From NCBI GenBank assembly GCA_017504065.1, contig JAFVRU010000002.1:1-9385 (forward strand): a DNA stretch of 9,385 nucleotides, read 5' to 3'. Positions 1 to 7,386 of this stretch are shown here, piece by piece. Numbering within the stretch: the stretch's first letter is position 1; each line of letters opens with the position of its first letter. This DNA comes from Clostridia bacterium (lineage in GTDB: Bacteria > Bacillota > Clostridia > Christensenellales > Borkfalkiaceae). The notes under the pieces were generated by a model, which was given only the letters and a program-made list of their open reading frames with translations, had not been told where the DNA came from and searched no databases. Both the position numbers and the translations under genes were made by a program.

Positions 1-914
1 ATTATAGAGCGCGGGAGCTTCCCGACGAGATCATTACGCAAGGGGATTGTGAAAAGGAACTGCTTGAAAAGTATTTCAAGGAAAAGTTCGGGAAAAAAGT
101 GGAGATCGTTTTAGCCAAACAAGGCGTAAAACGGCAACTTTTAGATATGGCGGAAAAGAACGCCGCCGATTATCTTTCCAAATCCGTCGATAAGATCAAG
201 CACAAAGACGATATGACGAAAAACGCCTGCCAACGCTTAAAGGATGTATTGGGGCTGAAAAAATATCCCAAGCGTATGGAATGCTATGATATTTCGAATA
301 TCAGCGGAGTAGACAAAGTCGGATCGATGGTCGTCTTTATCGACGGGGAATCCGACAGGAGCAGTTATCGTCGGTTTAAAATCAAGACGGTCGAAGGCGC
401 GAACGATTACGCTTCCCACCAAGAAATGATGCGCCGACGTTTGGCAAAATTGGGCACGGACGAAGAAGATCGTTTTCCTAAGCCCGATCTCATCGTGATC
501 GACGGCGGAAAAGGTCAGCTTTCGGCGGTCAAGGCGATCTTTGACGAAGCGGGGATTACGGATATAGAACTCATTTCACTTGCCGAGCGCGACGAAGAAA
601 TTTTCACACTGTTTTCGCCGGAAAGTATCCGCTTGGATCGTCGGGATCACGCCTTGAAAATGCTGCAAAGACTACGCGACGAAGCCCACCGTTTTGCAAT
701 CACGTATTTTAGGAATATCCACTCCAAGCGCAATTTAGCGTCCGTATTACAGGAAATCGACGGGATTGGGAAGAAAAAACAAATCGCCTTAATGGAGAAA
801 TTCGGCACAATCGACAAAATCATGCAGGCGAGCGTGGAAGAATTGTCGTCGGCGGACGGAATCGGCGAGAAATTGGCGCAAACGATTTATCAATATTTCA
901 AAGAACAGCTTTAG
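1..914 (+). CDS. uvrC: UvrC, excinuclease ABC subunit C, 3' part (5' end cut by window edge)
   Basis: UvrC is the nuclease of bacterial nucleotide excision repair. With UvrB it cuts the damaged strand on both sides of a lesion. The reading frame is open to the left edge (first full codon at base 3), so a GTG at 99 is internal and about 303 residues are visible. They cover the end of the UvrB-binding/linker region, the C-terminal RNase H-like nuclease domain and the tandem helix-hairpin-helix DNA-binding tail. Visible family blocks are ECYDISNISG (Asp codon at 288), the FIDGE Asp at 342, LIVIDGGKGQ (Asp at 501) and RDEAHRFAI (His at 687), which carry the acidic and His residues of the 5'-incision nuclease. 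The tail has two HhH units, EIDGIGKKK and ADGIGEKLA. There is no frameshift, and the stop TAG at 912-914 is normal. The N-terminal GIY-YIG 3'-incision domain must lie outside the window. Identity is firm because several long blocks match the family in order. Confidence 0.97.
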   Translation, partial: YRARELPDEIITQGDCEKELLEKYFKEKFGKKVEIVLAKQGVKRQLLDMAEKNAADYLSKSVDKIKHKDDMTKNACQRLKDVLGLKKYPKRMECYDISNISGVDKVGSMVVFIDGESDRSSYRRFKIKTVEGANDYASHQEMMRRRLAKLGTDEEDRFPKPDLIVIDGGKGQLSAVKAIFDEAGITDIELISLAERDEEIFTLFSPESIRLDRRDHALKMLQRLRDEAHRFAITYFRNIHSKRNLASVLQEIDGIGKKKQIALMEKFGTIDKIMQASVEELSSADGIGEKLAQTIYQYFKEQL

Positions 915-920
915 GAGAAG
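913..920 (+). promoter_or_regulatory. Shine-Dalgarno of the HAD gene, overlapping the uvrC stop codon
   Basis: The purine run AGGAGAAG begins inside the TAG stop of uvrC and ends two bases before the ATG at 923. It is a strong match to the 16S anti-SD core. Its overlap with the upstream stop implies that ribosomes finishing uvrC can restart on the next gene. It fixes the start at 923. Confidence 0.75.
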
Positions 921-922
921 TT

Positions 923-1762
923 ATGCAAAAGATAAAATACAAACTCATCGTTTCGGATTTAGACGGCACGCTGCTGCGTTCGGATGGCACGATCGGTGAA
1001 AAATCGCGAAAAGCCATTCAGGAGTATATCGCACAAGGCGGTCGATTCGTGCTCTCTACAGGCCGAATGGCTACGTCGTCGGTGGAGTATGCGAAAAGTT
1101 TGGGCTTGCAAGGACTTGTCGCCTGTTTCCAAGGCGGTTGGATTGCGGATTTGGCAACGGGGGAAACGGTATTCGAAACGGGAATTCCCAACGCTGAAGC
1201 CGTAAAAATTTGTGAAAAATTAGAAGCAATGGGTTTATATATCCAAACGTTTAAACCCAAGGAGTTTTTTGTGAATTGGGGCGGGGAAGAGCTTGCGTAT
1301 TACGAAAGGCACGAGATAGTCAAAGGCAAAGTCGTTGCGCCGAACACCATGTCGCAATTTTTAAAAGAACAGGGTTTTGCTCCCGTGAAATTTTTAATGT
1401 GCGTCAAAACGAGCGAACAACAACGCATTTTTGAAGAAATTCAGCGCGCAGTTGGCTCGGAATATTACGTAACGACTAGCTCGGAACGCTTTATCGAAAT
1501 TTGCAATAAAACGAATTCCAAGGGCACGGCTTTGGAGTATATCGCGCAATATTACGGAATCCCTTTATCGGAAACGATTGCGATTGGGGATCAATACAAC
1601 GACGTACCGATGATCGAAAAGGCGGGGCTCGGCTTTGCAATGAAAAACGCTTCTCCGTTATTGATAAACAGCGAAAAAGCGATTCCGCTTGCATATACAA
1701 ACAACGAAGACGGCGTAGGACGCATGATCGAAGCGTACGCGTACGAAAAGGAGAACGAATGA
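923..1762 (+). CDS. Cof-type HAD-IIB family hydrolase (putative sugar-phosphate or small-metabolite phosphatase)
   Basis: This 279-residue cytosolic protein is a haloacid dehalogenase superfamily phosphatase of the Cof/YbiV/YidA type (class IIB cap). All four HAD motifs are present. Motif I is SDLDGT, with nucleophile D12 and acid/base D14. Motif II is LSTGR, with T46. Motif III is K200 in SKGTA. Motif IV is GDQYND, with D223 and D227 for Mg2+. The roughly 110 residues between motifs II and III match the usual alpha/beta cap that sets substrate choice. Length is typical. The substrate cannot be read from sequence; known relatives act on sugar phosphates, pyridoxal phosphate or flavin precursors. 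The gene starts 8 bases after uvrC and overlaps hprK by 4 bases (ATGA), so it is probably translated together with hprK. Family call is firm, specific function unknown. Confidence 0.93.
   Translation: MQKIKYKLIVSDLDGTLLRSDGTIGEKSRKAIQEYIAQGGRFVLSTGRMATSSVEYAKSLGLQGLVACFQGGWIADLATGETVFETGIPNAEAVKICEKLEAMGLYIQTFKPKEFFVNWGGEELAYYERHEIVKGKVVAPNTMSQFLKEQGFAPVKFLMCVKTSEQQRIFEEIQRAVGSEYYVTTSSERFIEICNKTNSKGTALEYIAQYYGIPLSETIAIGDQYNDVPMIEKAGLGFAMKNASPLLINSEKAIPLAYTNNEDGVGRMIEAYAYEKENE
1748..1753 (+). promoter_or_regulatory. Shine-Dalgarno deciding the hprK start
   Basis: AAGGAG lies inside the last codons of the HAD gene, five bases before the ATG at 1759. It favours the overlapping ATGA start over the in-frame Met at codon 10, which lacks a comparable site. 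Confidence 0.7.
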
Positions 1763-2682
1763 ACGGACAGGTAACGCAAAGCGTAATGTTGGATAAGTTT
1801 GTATCCGACTTGAATTTAGAAATCGTTTACACGGGTCGCGGCGTCGTTACGCTTGCGAGTATGAGCGTGGAACGCCCAGGGTTACAACTCGCAGGCGGGT
1901 TTTTCAATTACTTCGACTCGCGACGAATTATCGTTTTGGGATTGTCGGAGTACGAGTACCTGCGCAGCTTTTCATCGGAAGCGCGTACGGGCAAACTCGC
2001 GCCGCTATTTGCGCACGGGGAATTGCCGTGTATCATTTTAAGCCGCGATTTACCTGCGCTTCCTGAACTTGTCGACGCAGCGAAACAAGTCGCTTGCCCG
2101 ATTTTCCGCAGTCCGAAAATGACGACGGACTTAATGAGCGATTTGTATATTTATTTAAACCGCTTGTTAGCGCCTTCGCTCAACGAACACGGCGTTTTAA
2201 TGGAAGTATTCGGCGTGGGAATCTTGCTCACGGGCAAGAGCGGCGTAGGAAAGAGTGAAACGGCGATGGAGCTGATCAAACGCGGACACCGTTTGATCGC
2301 GGACGACAGCGTAATTATCAAAGAAATCGCCAACGAGCTCTATGGTACAGCGCCCGATATCATTCGATATTTCATGGAACTGCGCGGAATCGGGATCATC
2401 AACGTAAAAAGCATGTACGGTTCGGGCTCGGTGTTGGACGAGAAAAAAATTCAACTAATCATTCAGCTTGAAAATTGGCAACAGGGCAAGGAATACGATC
2501 GGGTTGGCGACGAAATGTCGTCTGCAAGTTATTTCGGGATCAAAGTACCGAAATTAACCATTCCCGTCAGTCCCGGGAGAAACCTTGCGATCATCATTGA
2601 AGTTGCGGCGCGGAATTTCCGTTTAAAGAGTATGGGCTACGACGCTTCGGAAGAACTGATTACGCGCAGTATAGGCAGATAA
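1759..2682 (+). CDS. hprK: HPr kinase/phosphorylase
   Basis: HprK/P phosphorylates Ser46 of HPr, the PTS phosphocarrier, with ATP or PPi, and removes the phosphate by phosphorolysis to give PPi. In Firmicutes this sets carbon catabolite repression through CcpA and controls PTS uptake. The 307-residue length is typical. Residues 1 to about 130 form the variable N-terminal domain. The catalytic domain begins at H144-G145 and has the P-loop GKSGVGKS (159-166), the acidic pair D182-D183 after GHRLIA, the HprK signature around ELRGIGIIN (207-215), and the conserved C-terminal block PGRNLAIIIEVAARN near residues 272-284, ending with GYDA. All key residues are intact, so the enzyme should be active as a hexamer in the cytosol. 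The start at 1759 overlaps the HAD stop and has a good SD. HPr itself (ptsH) and ccpA are not in the window. The Walker A second position is Lys (GKSG) where I would more often expect another residue; this is a minor variation. Confidence 0.97.
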   Translation: MNGQVTQSVMLDKFVSDLNLEIVYTGRGVVTLASMSVERPGLQLAGGFFNYFDSRRIIVLGLSEYEYLRSFSSEARTGKLAPLFAHGELPCIILSRDLPALPELVDAAKQVACPIFRSPKMTTDLMSDLYIYLNRLLAPSLNEHGVLMEVFGVGILLTGKSGVGKSETAMELIKRGHRLIADDSVIIKEIANELYGTAPDIIRYFMELRGIGIINVKSMYGSGSVLDEKKIQLIIQLENWQQGKEYDRVGDEMSSASYFGIKVPKLTIPVSPGRNLAIIIEVAARNFRLKSMGYDASEELITRSIGR

Positions 2683-2693
2683 ACGAAAGAAAT

Positions 2694-4904
2694 ATGTTAG
2701 AAATTTTAGCTCCCGCAGGCAACGCGGCTTGCGCCGACGCGGCAATCCGAAACGGCGCAAACGCTATATATTTGGGCTATAGCTCCTTTTCCGCTCGTCA
2801 AAGCGCCGAAAACTTTGACGGGGCGGCGCTCCGCGCCGTTATCGAAAAGGCGCATTTTTGCGGAGTAAAAGTCTACGTCGCAATGAATACCGTCGTGAAA
2901 GACGAAGAATTGGAAACCTTTTTAAAGACCTTATTATTCGTTTGGAAAACGGGCGCGGACGCGATCATTTTACAGGATTTATTGCTTGGAAGATACGTTT
3001 CAAAACACTATCCAGAGATCGTGTTGCACGCAAGCACACAGGCGGGCGTATGTTCGGTTGACGGGGCTAAGTTCGCCAAAGAATGCGGGTTTTCTCGCGT
3101 AATTTTGGCTCGTGAAACGCCGCTTACAGAAATTGCGGAGATTGCGAAAGTCATCGAAACGGAAACGTTTGTGCAAGGCGCGCTTTGCACGTGTTTTTCG
3201 GGACAATGCTATTTCTCGTCGTTTGCGGGCGGGAACAGCGGCAATCGCGGCAGGTGCAAACAACCCTGTCGGAAACTGTATGCGTATGATCGAAACGGAA
3301 ATACGGAAAAAAATTACGCGCTTTCGTTGTCCGATCTTTGCGTGGGGGACGGAATAGAAAAATTGGCGCAAGCAGGAGTAACGTCTTTTAAGATCGAAGG
3401 AAGAATGCGCCGCGCGGAATACGTCGGGGCGGCGGTTCGGTACTACCGTAGCTTGCTCGACGGTACGGGTGGAGAAACGCAAGCGCTTTCCGATTTAAAA
3501 CGTACGTACAACCGCGGGAATTATACGAAAGGTCTTGCGTTTGGACAGGACAAGTGCTTTTTATCGACTGCGGTGCAGGGACATCTTGGAGAAAAAGTCG
3601 GCGTAGTCAAAGTAATCAGCGGCAAATATTTTGTGGAGAGCGTTTTTCGTCCGCTTCAAGGCGACGCGTTTAAAATTTTGCGCGACGCTTTGGAAATCGG
3701 TGGGGCGAGCTTTGAGAAACTCGACAAAAAAGGCTTCTATCTCCACTCGAAAACGCGCTTGAGAAACGGCGATAGTGTATTCGTAACCACGGATACTGCG
3801 GTGAACGAGCGGGTATTGTCGGGAGAAAAAAAGGGCAAACTATCGATTCAGCTCGATTTGCGGGTCGGAGAATACGCTGTGGCGGAATGGAACGGCGTAC
3901 AAGTCCGTTCTACGGAGCGTTTGCAAGCCGCTGCTAACCACCCGCTTTCGAAAGAAGAATTACAGGCTTGCTTTTTAAAAACGGACGGATTGCCGATAGA
4001 CGTATGCTTTGAAAGCGTTGTTTTGGACGAAAACGTGTTTGTTGCGAAATCGGCGCTGAACGCGTTCCGTCGCGCGTTTTTCCAAGCCGTATCGGAAACG
4101 GTTACGGAAAACGGGCATATTAAATATGCATACAAACCCATTCCTAACCCCGTTTTCAAGGGCAGGAACGAAAAAACGGCGGTGATCGCTACGGAGTTTG
4201 ACGGGCTCAAGGTGGACGTTGCAGTTTATAAACCCGACGATTACGCCGCGCCGCTTCCCGAGTCTTTTTGTAACGGCTCGTTTGAGAAATATTTGTATTA
4301 TCCCGCGTTTGTTACGTCGAAAGATTTAAAGTCTTTACAAGAACGATTGCAAGAAACCGTGATCGACGGGATATACGGCGAGAATTACAGCGCGCTCGTT
4401 TTTGCAAGGGAGAACGGACTGAAATTGTTTGCGGGTACGGGCTTTCATTTACTCAACGCGCTGTCTGTTTTCGAACTACTCCAAGACGAAAGCGTTGCGT
4501 ACTATGCGCTTTCCAAAGAAGCGAACGAGAAAGAACTCGCTCCGCTGATTGGGGAAAAGTCGTTTGTGTTATCGAGCGGGGATATCAAGCTAATGGATTT
4601 ATGCTATTGCCCGTTCGGAAAAACCTGCTCGGTTTGCGATCGGCGTTCCGCGTATACGTTGACGGATGAAAGCGGTCGGGAATTCCCCGTGCGCCGCTAT
4701 CAAGCCGCGGACGGAAATTGCCGTTTCGAAGTCTATAATTGCGCGAAGCTTGTTGGGCTTGGCGTGAAGAACGCGGGCAAACTTTTGGATTTGACGATGG
4801 AAGACGACAAAATCGGCGCGTTGGCTTGTCAAAACGACGAAACCGCGCAAAAACAAGCGTATAAGACGTACACGTCGGGGCATTTCAAACGCGGCGTAAT
4901 ATAG
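2694..4904 (+). CDS. U32 family protein with DUF3656-like region (RlhA/YdcP-type, likely Fe-S dependent RNA hydroxylase)
   Basis: The protein has 736 residues. The N-terminus (LEILAPAGN, then NAIYLGYSSFSAR) is the start of a U32 TIM-barrel-like domain spanning about residues 1-260. Family blocks include QDLLLGRY, HASTQ and FKIEGRMRRAEYVG. The cysteines C165, C172, C188/C192 and C216 (in SLSDLC) match the pattern that binds a [4Fe-4S] cluster in characterised U32 proteins such as UbiU/UbiV and TrhP. A middle region (about 385-465) resembles DUF3656, seen in E. coli RlhA (YdcP), which makes 5-hydroxycytidine at 23S rRNA C2501. A C-terminal segment carries a second cysteine group (C637, C639, C645, C648, C676, C683) in the CPFG...C..C / FPVRRY context typical of long U32 proteins. 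The old label 'collagenase-like peptidase' is therefore probably misleading. Which RNA it modifies, if any, is inference. The start at 2694 is supported by the family N-terminus although the SD (GAAAG) is weak. The gene lies 11 bases after hprK. Confidence 0.88.
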   Translation: MLEILAPAGNAACADAAIRNGANAIYLGYSSFSARQSAENFDGAALRAVIEKAHFCGVKVYVAMNTVVKDEELETFLKTLLFVWKTGADAIILQDLLLGRYVSKHYPEIVLHASTQAGVCSVDGAKFAKECGFSRVILARETPLTEIAEIAKVIETETFVQGALCTCFSGQCYFSSFAGGNSGNRGRCKQPCRKLYAYDRNGNTEKNYALSLSDLCVGDGIEKLAQAGVTSFKIEGRMRRAEYVGAAVRYYRSLLDGTGGETQALSDLKRTYNRGNYTKGLAFGQDKCFLSTAVQGHLGEKVGVVKVISGKYFVESVFRPLQGDAFKILRDALEIGGASFEKLDKKGFYLHSKTRLRNGDSVFVTTDTAVNERVLSGEKKGKLSIQLDLRVGEYAVAEWNGVQVRSTERLQAAANHPLSKEELQACFLKTDGLPIDVCFESVVLDENVFVAKSALNAFRRAFFQAVSETVTENGHIKYAYKPIPNPVFKGRNEKTAVIATEFDGLKVDVAVYKPDDYAAPLPESFCNGSFEKYLYYPAFVTSKDLKSLQERLQETVIDGIYGENYSALVFARENGLKLFAGTGFHLLNALSVFELLQDESVAYYALSKEANEKELAPLIGEKSFVLSSGDIKLMDLCYCPFGKTCSVCDRRSAYTLTDESGREFPVRRYQAADGNCRFEVYNCAKLVGLGVKNAGKLLDLTMEDDKIGALACQNDETAQKQAYKTYTSGHFKRGVI

Positions 4905-4929
4905 CGTATTATAAACGAAAGAAAACGTT

Positions 4930-4934
4930 AGGGG
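4930..4934 (+). promoter_or_regulatory. Shine-Dalgarno of mutS2
   Basis: AGGGG lies five bases before the ATG at 4940, in the 35-base spacer after the U32 gene. It supports that ATG as the mutS2 start. I see no promoter or terminator in this spacer. Confidence 0.6.
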
Positions 4935-4939
4935 TTACA

Positions 4940-7315
4940 ATGAACCGAAAAGCGATTGAAAAAACGGAACTGAATAAAATTCTTGCGCTCACGGCAGAAT
5001 ACGCCGTATTGGACGGAAGCAAAACGCGGCTGCTCGAAACTGAGCCGTCCGCCGTCGTTGCGGACGTGAAAGCCCGTTTGAATACGACGGAAGAAGGGGT
5101 AAAATTGCTCTTTATCCACGGGATCGCGAAAGTGGAATACTTTCCGCCTTTCTCCGATGAGCTCGGTCGAGCGAAAAAAGGTTCGCCGCTCACCTGCGGG
5201 GAGCTTTTGAAATCGGAGAATTTGTTGCGCTCCACCCGCATTGCGCGGACGAGCATTATCGGAGTAACCGACGACGAAATCCAACGTTTTCGCGATTTTG
5301 CAGATCGGTTGTATTACGACGAGCATTTAGAAGACGATATTCGCACGAAAATTTTAAGCGAAACGGAGATTAGCGACTATGCGAGCGACAAGCTCTATAC
5401 GATCCGTCGAGAAATTCGGTTATTAAACGAGCGGATACGTTCGCGTTTGGCGGAATATTTAACGGGCGACGAAGGCAAGTATTTACAAGACGGAATTATT
5501 ACCATGCGGGACAACCGCTACGTATTACCCGTTCGCGCGGAATACAAACGTAACGTCAAAGGATTTATTCACGACCGTTCGGCAAGCGGCGCAACCTTTT
5601 TCATCGAACCCGAAGAAGTTTTGGAAATGAATAACGAGCTCCGATCGCTCGCAATCGACGAAAAGGAAGAGATCGACAGAATTTTGGGCGAACTCTCCCG
5701 TCGGGTCGGGTTTCTATCGGACGAACTCGAACGGGATATTTCGACTTTGGAAGAAATCGACTGCGCGTACGCTCGGGCGGAATACGCGTATAAAAATTCG
5801 TGCGTGAAACCCGAAATCAACGGCGGCGGGCAAATCTCGATTGAAATGGGTAGACACCCGCTCATCGATCGGAAAAAAGTCGTACCTGTCAGTCTTGCGC
5901 TCGGCAGCGATTATCGGTTTTTATTGATTAGCGGGCCGAATACGGGCGGGAAAACGGTTACCTTAAAGATGGTCGGGCTTTTCTGTTTGATGGCGATGTG
6001 CGGTTTGTTTTTGCCAGCCAAACGCGCGACGGTTTCCACGTTCGAAGAAATCTATTGCGACGTAGGCGACGCGCAGAGCATTGAAGAAAGTTTATCCACG
6101 TTTTCTTCGCATATCACCAATATTATCGAAATCGTGGACCGAGCGGATGAAAATAGCTTGGTTTTGATTGACGAACTCGGCGGCGGAACAGACCCCGAAG
6201 AAGGGCAAGCGCTTGCAAAAGCCATCGTTTCTCATCTTTTGAAAAAAGGCTGCGCGGGGGTCGTTACAACGCATTATACGGCATTAAAGGAGTTTGCGTT
6301 TTCCACAAACGGAATCGAAAACGCGTGCATGGAGTTTGACGCGGACACGCTGCGCCCCTTGTACGTTATGCGAATCGGGCTTCCCGGGTCGAGTAACGCG
6401 CTCGGGATTTCCCGTCGGTTGGGGTTAAAAGAGAGTATATTACAAGAAGCGCTCGGGAATTTGTCGGAAGACGCGCAACGGTTCGAAAACATTGTTAGAA
6501 GCGCGGAAGCGAGCCGTATTCAGGCGGAAGAAACGCTGAGAGAAAGCAATCGTTTACAAGCCGAATGGCGGGAGAAACTACAAACGCTGGAGCGGGAAAA
6601 GGCGCGGCTTGAAAAGGAAAAAGAGAAGCTGTATACCGCCGCGAAAGCGGAAGCTCGACGGATCATCAACGAGCGTACGGCGGAAGCGGAAGAACTTTTG
6701 CAGGAAATCGAAGAAATTTTCAAACAAGACGTGTTGACGGAAGCCGATTTAATCAAAGCCCGAACACTCAAAAACCGTATGTCGGATAAAGCGTACGAAA
6801 CGGAGAACGGGGACGTAGAGCAAATTCCGCAATACGTAGCCGTTGATCCGTCCAAATTAAAGGCGGGAGATCGGGTGTTTTTAAAACATATCGGACAGGA
6901 AGGCATAGTGCAAAATATCCGTTTGCAAAAAGGCGAAGCGGAGATTTTGTGCGGTAGTATCCGAACCCGCTGTAAAATTTCCGAGTTGTTTGCCATAATT
7001 TCCGCAAAAATCACGCAAAATAAGCGTACGGAGAAAGTACAAGTCAACAAGACGTTAGCGCCCAAACCCCGTCCTGCATTGGAAATCAACGTAATCGGCA
7101 AAACGGTTTTTGAAGCATTGCCCGACGTGGAAGCGTTTATCGACGCCGCAGTCATTGCGAATTTGGAAGAAGTCCGTATCGTACACGGCGTTGGGACGGG
7201 AAAACTCCGCGCGGGGATACACGAATTTTTGCGCGCGCATAAAAACGTTTCCGAATACCGTTTGGGGAAATACGGCGAAGGCGAAACGGGCGTAACGATT
7301 GTAAAAATCCGCTAA
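4940..7315 (+). CDS. mutS2: Endonuclease MutS2 / ribosome-splitting factor RqcU
   Basis: This 791-residue MutS2 has the usual family length. Order of parts: helical core/clamp region (1 to about 310, with LPVRAEYKRNVKGF and HDRSASGATFFIEP); ABC-type ATPase with Walker A GPNTGGKT (332-339), Walker B LVLIDE (407-412) followed by LGGGTDP, and the switch TTHY (443-446); a long charged coiled coil (about 505-600); a KOW-like small domain starting near 642 (GDRVFLKHIGQEG); and a C-terminal Smr domain (about 714-791) with HGVGTG at 749-754. MutS2 lacks the mismatch-recognition domain of MutS. In different bacteria it has been tied to suppression of recombination and, in Bacillus subtilis, to rescue of collided ribosomes (RqcU). 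The ATPase is intact. The Smr entry motif is unusual: INVIG (716-720) stands where LDLRG or LDLHG is expected, see findings. The gene follows the U32 gene with the same orientation. Confidence 0.97.
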   Translation: MNRKAIEKTELNKILALTAEYAVLDGSKTRLLETEPSAVVADVKARLNTTEEGVKLLFIHGIAKVEYFPPFSDELGRAKKGSPLTCGELLKSENLLRSTRIARTSIIGVTDDEIQRFRDFADRLYYDEHLEDDIRTKILSETEISDYASDKLYTIRREIRLLNERIRSRLAEYLTGDEGKYLQDGIITMRDNRYVLPVRAEYKRNVKGFIHDRSASGATFFIEPEEVLEMNNELRSLAIDEKEEIDRILGELSRRVGFLSDELERDISTLEEIDCAYARAEYAYKNSCVKPEINGGGQISIEMGRHPLIDRKKVVPVSLALGSDYRFLLISGPNTGGKTVTLKMVGLFCLMAMCGLFLPAKRATVSTFEEIYCDVGDAQSIEESLSTFSSHITNIIEIVDRADENSLVLIDELGGGTDPEEGQALAKAIVSHLLKKGCAGVVTTHYTALKEFAFSTNGIENACMEFDADTLRPLYVMRIGLPGSSNALGISRRLGLKESILQEALGNLSEDAQRFENIVRSAEASRIQAEETLRESNRLQAEWREKLQTLEREKARLEKEKEKLYTAAKAEARRIINERTAEAEELLQEIEEIFKQDVLTEADLIKARTLKNRMSDKAYETENGDVEQIPQYVAVDPSKLKAGDRVFLKHIGQEGIVQNIRLQKGEAEILCGSIRTRCKISELFAIISAKITQNKRTEKVQVNKTLAPKPRPALEINVIGKTVFEALPDVEAFIDAAVIANLEEVRIVHGVGTGKLRAGIHEFLRAHKNVSEYRLGKYGEGETGVTIVKIR

Positions 7316-7319
7316 AAAA

Positions 7320-7386
7320 TACGCATAACGCAACCTTACGAAAAATAGGATAATACAGAAACTTTTTGGGGGTTGACGTATGCGTA
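7320..7386 (+). promoter_or_regulatory. Extended imperfect inverted repeat / mRNA hairpin covering the SD and start codon of the deacetylase-like gene
   Basis: The arm 7320-7335 (TACGCATAACGCAACC) pairs with 7371-7386 (GGTTGACGTATGCGTA). Eight outer pairs are perfect (7320-7327 with 7379-7386), then CG/CG, then five pairs CAACC/GGTTG. That makes 15 Watson-Crick pairs broken only by one unpaired A on each side (7328, 7376). Two G-U pairs can follow, and inside the loop A7341-7345 can pair with T7363-7367. The ATG (7380-7382) is fully inside the stem, and the SD run GGGGG (7368-7372) is partly inside. The outer base lies only 5 bases after the mutS2 stop. I infer an RNA switch that keeps translation low unless a ribosome finishing mutS2 opens the 5' arm. 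It is not an intrinsic terminator because no T-run follows the stem. The pairing is seen directly; the function is inference. Confidence 0.5.

Noticed and set aside
99..914. GTG at 99 as a start codon for a short uvrC
   Set aside because: The frame is open to the window edge and the upstream residues (ELPDEIIT and on) match UvrC, so the gene is cut by the window and not truncated.
1734..1745. Perfect 12-base palindrome CGTACGCGTACG just upstream of the hprK SD
   Set aside because: About two such palindromes are expected by chance in this length. It lies within conserved-frame codons of the HAD gene, and GCG/TAC codons are common throughout the window.
6520..7155. A 211-codon open frame on the minus strand inside mutS2, and a 160-codon one at 3000-3482 inside the U32 gene
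   Set aside because: Both lie antisense to strongly conserved coding sequence. Their translations are Ser/Arg/Phe-rich with no recognisable motif, and they have no SD or gene context.
7349..7354. GATAAT as a -10 promoter box before the deacetylase-like gene
   Set aside because: It is one mismatch from TATAAT, but no acceptable -35 box lies 16-18 bases upstream (TAACGC is poor), and the region is better explained as the loop of the hairpin.
7363..7367. T-run as an intrinsic terminator after mutS2
   Set aside because: No GC-rich stem directly precedes it. The long stem has this run inside its loop, not after it.
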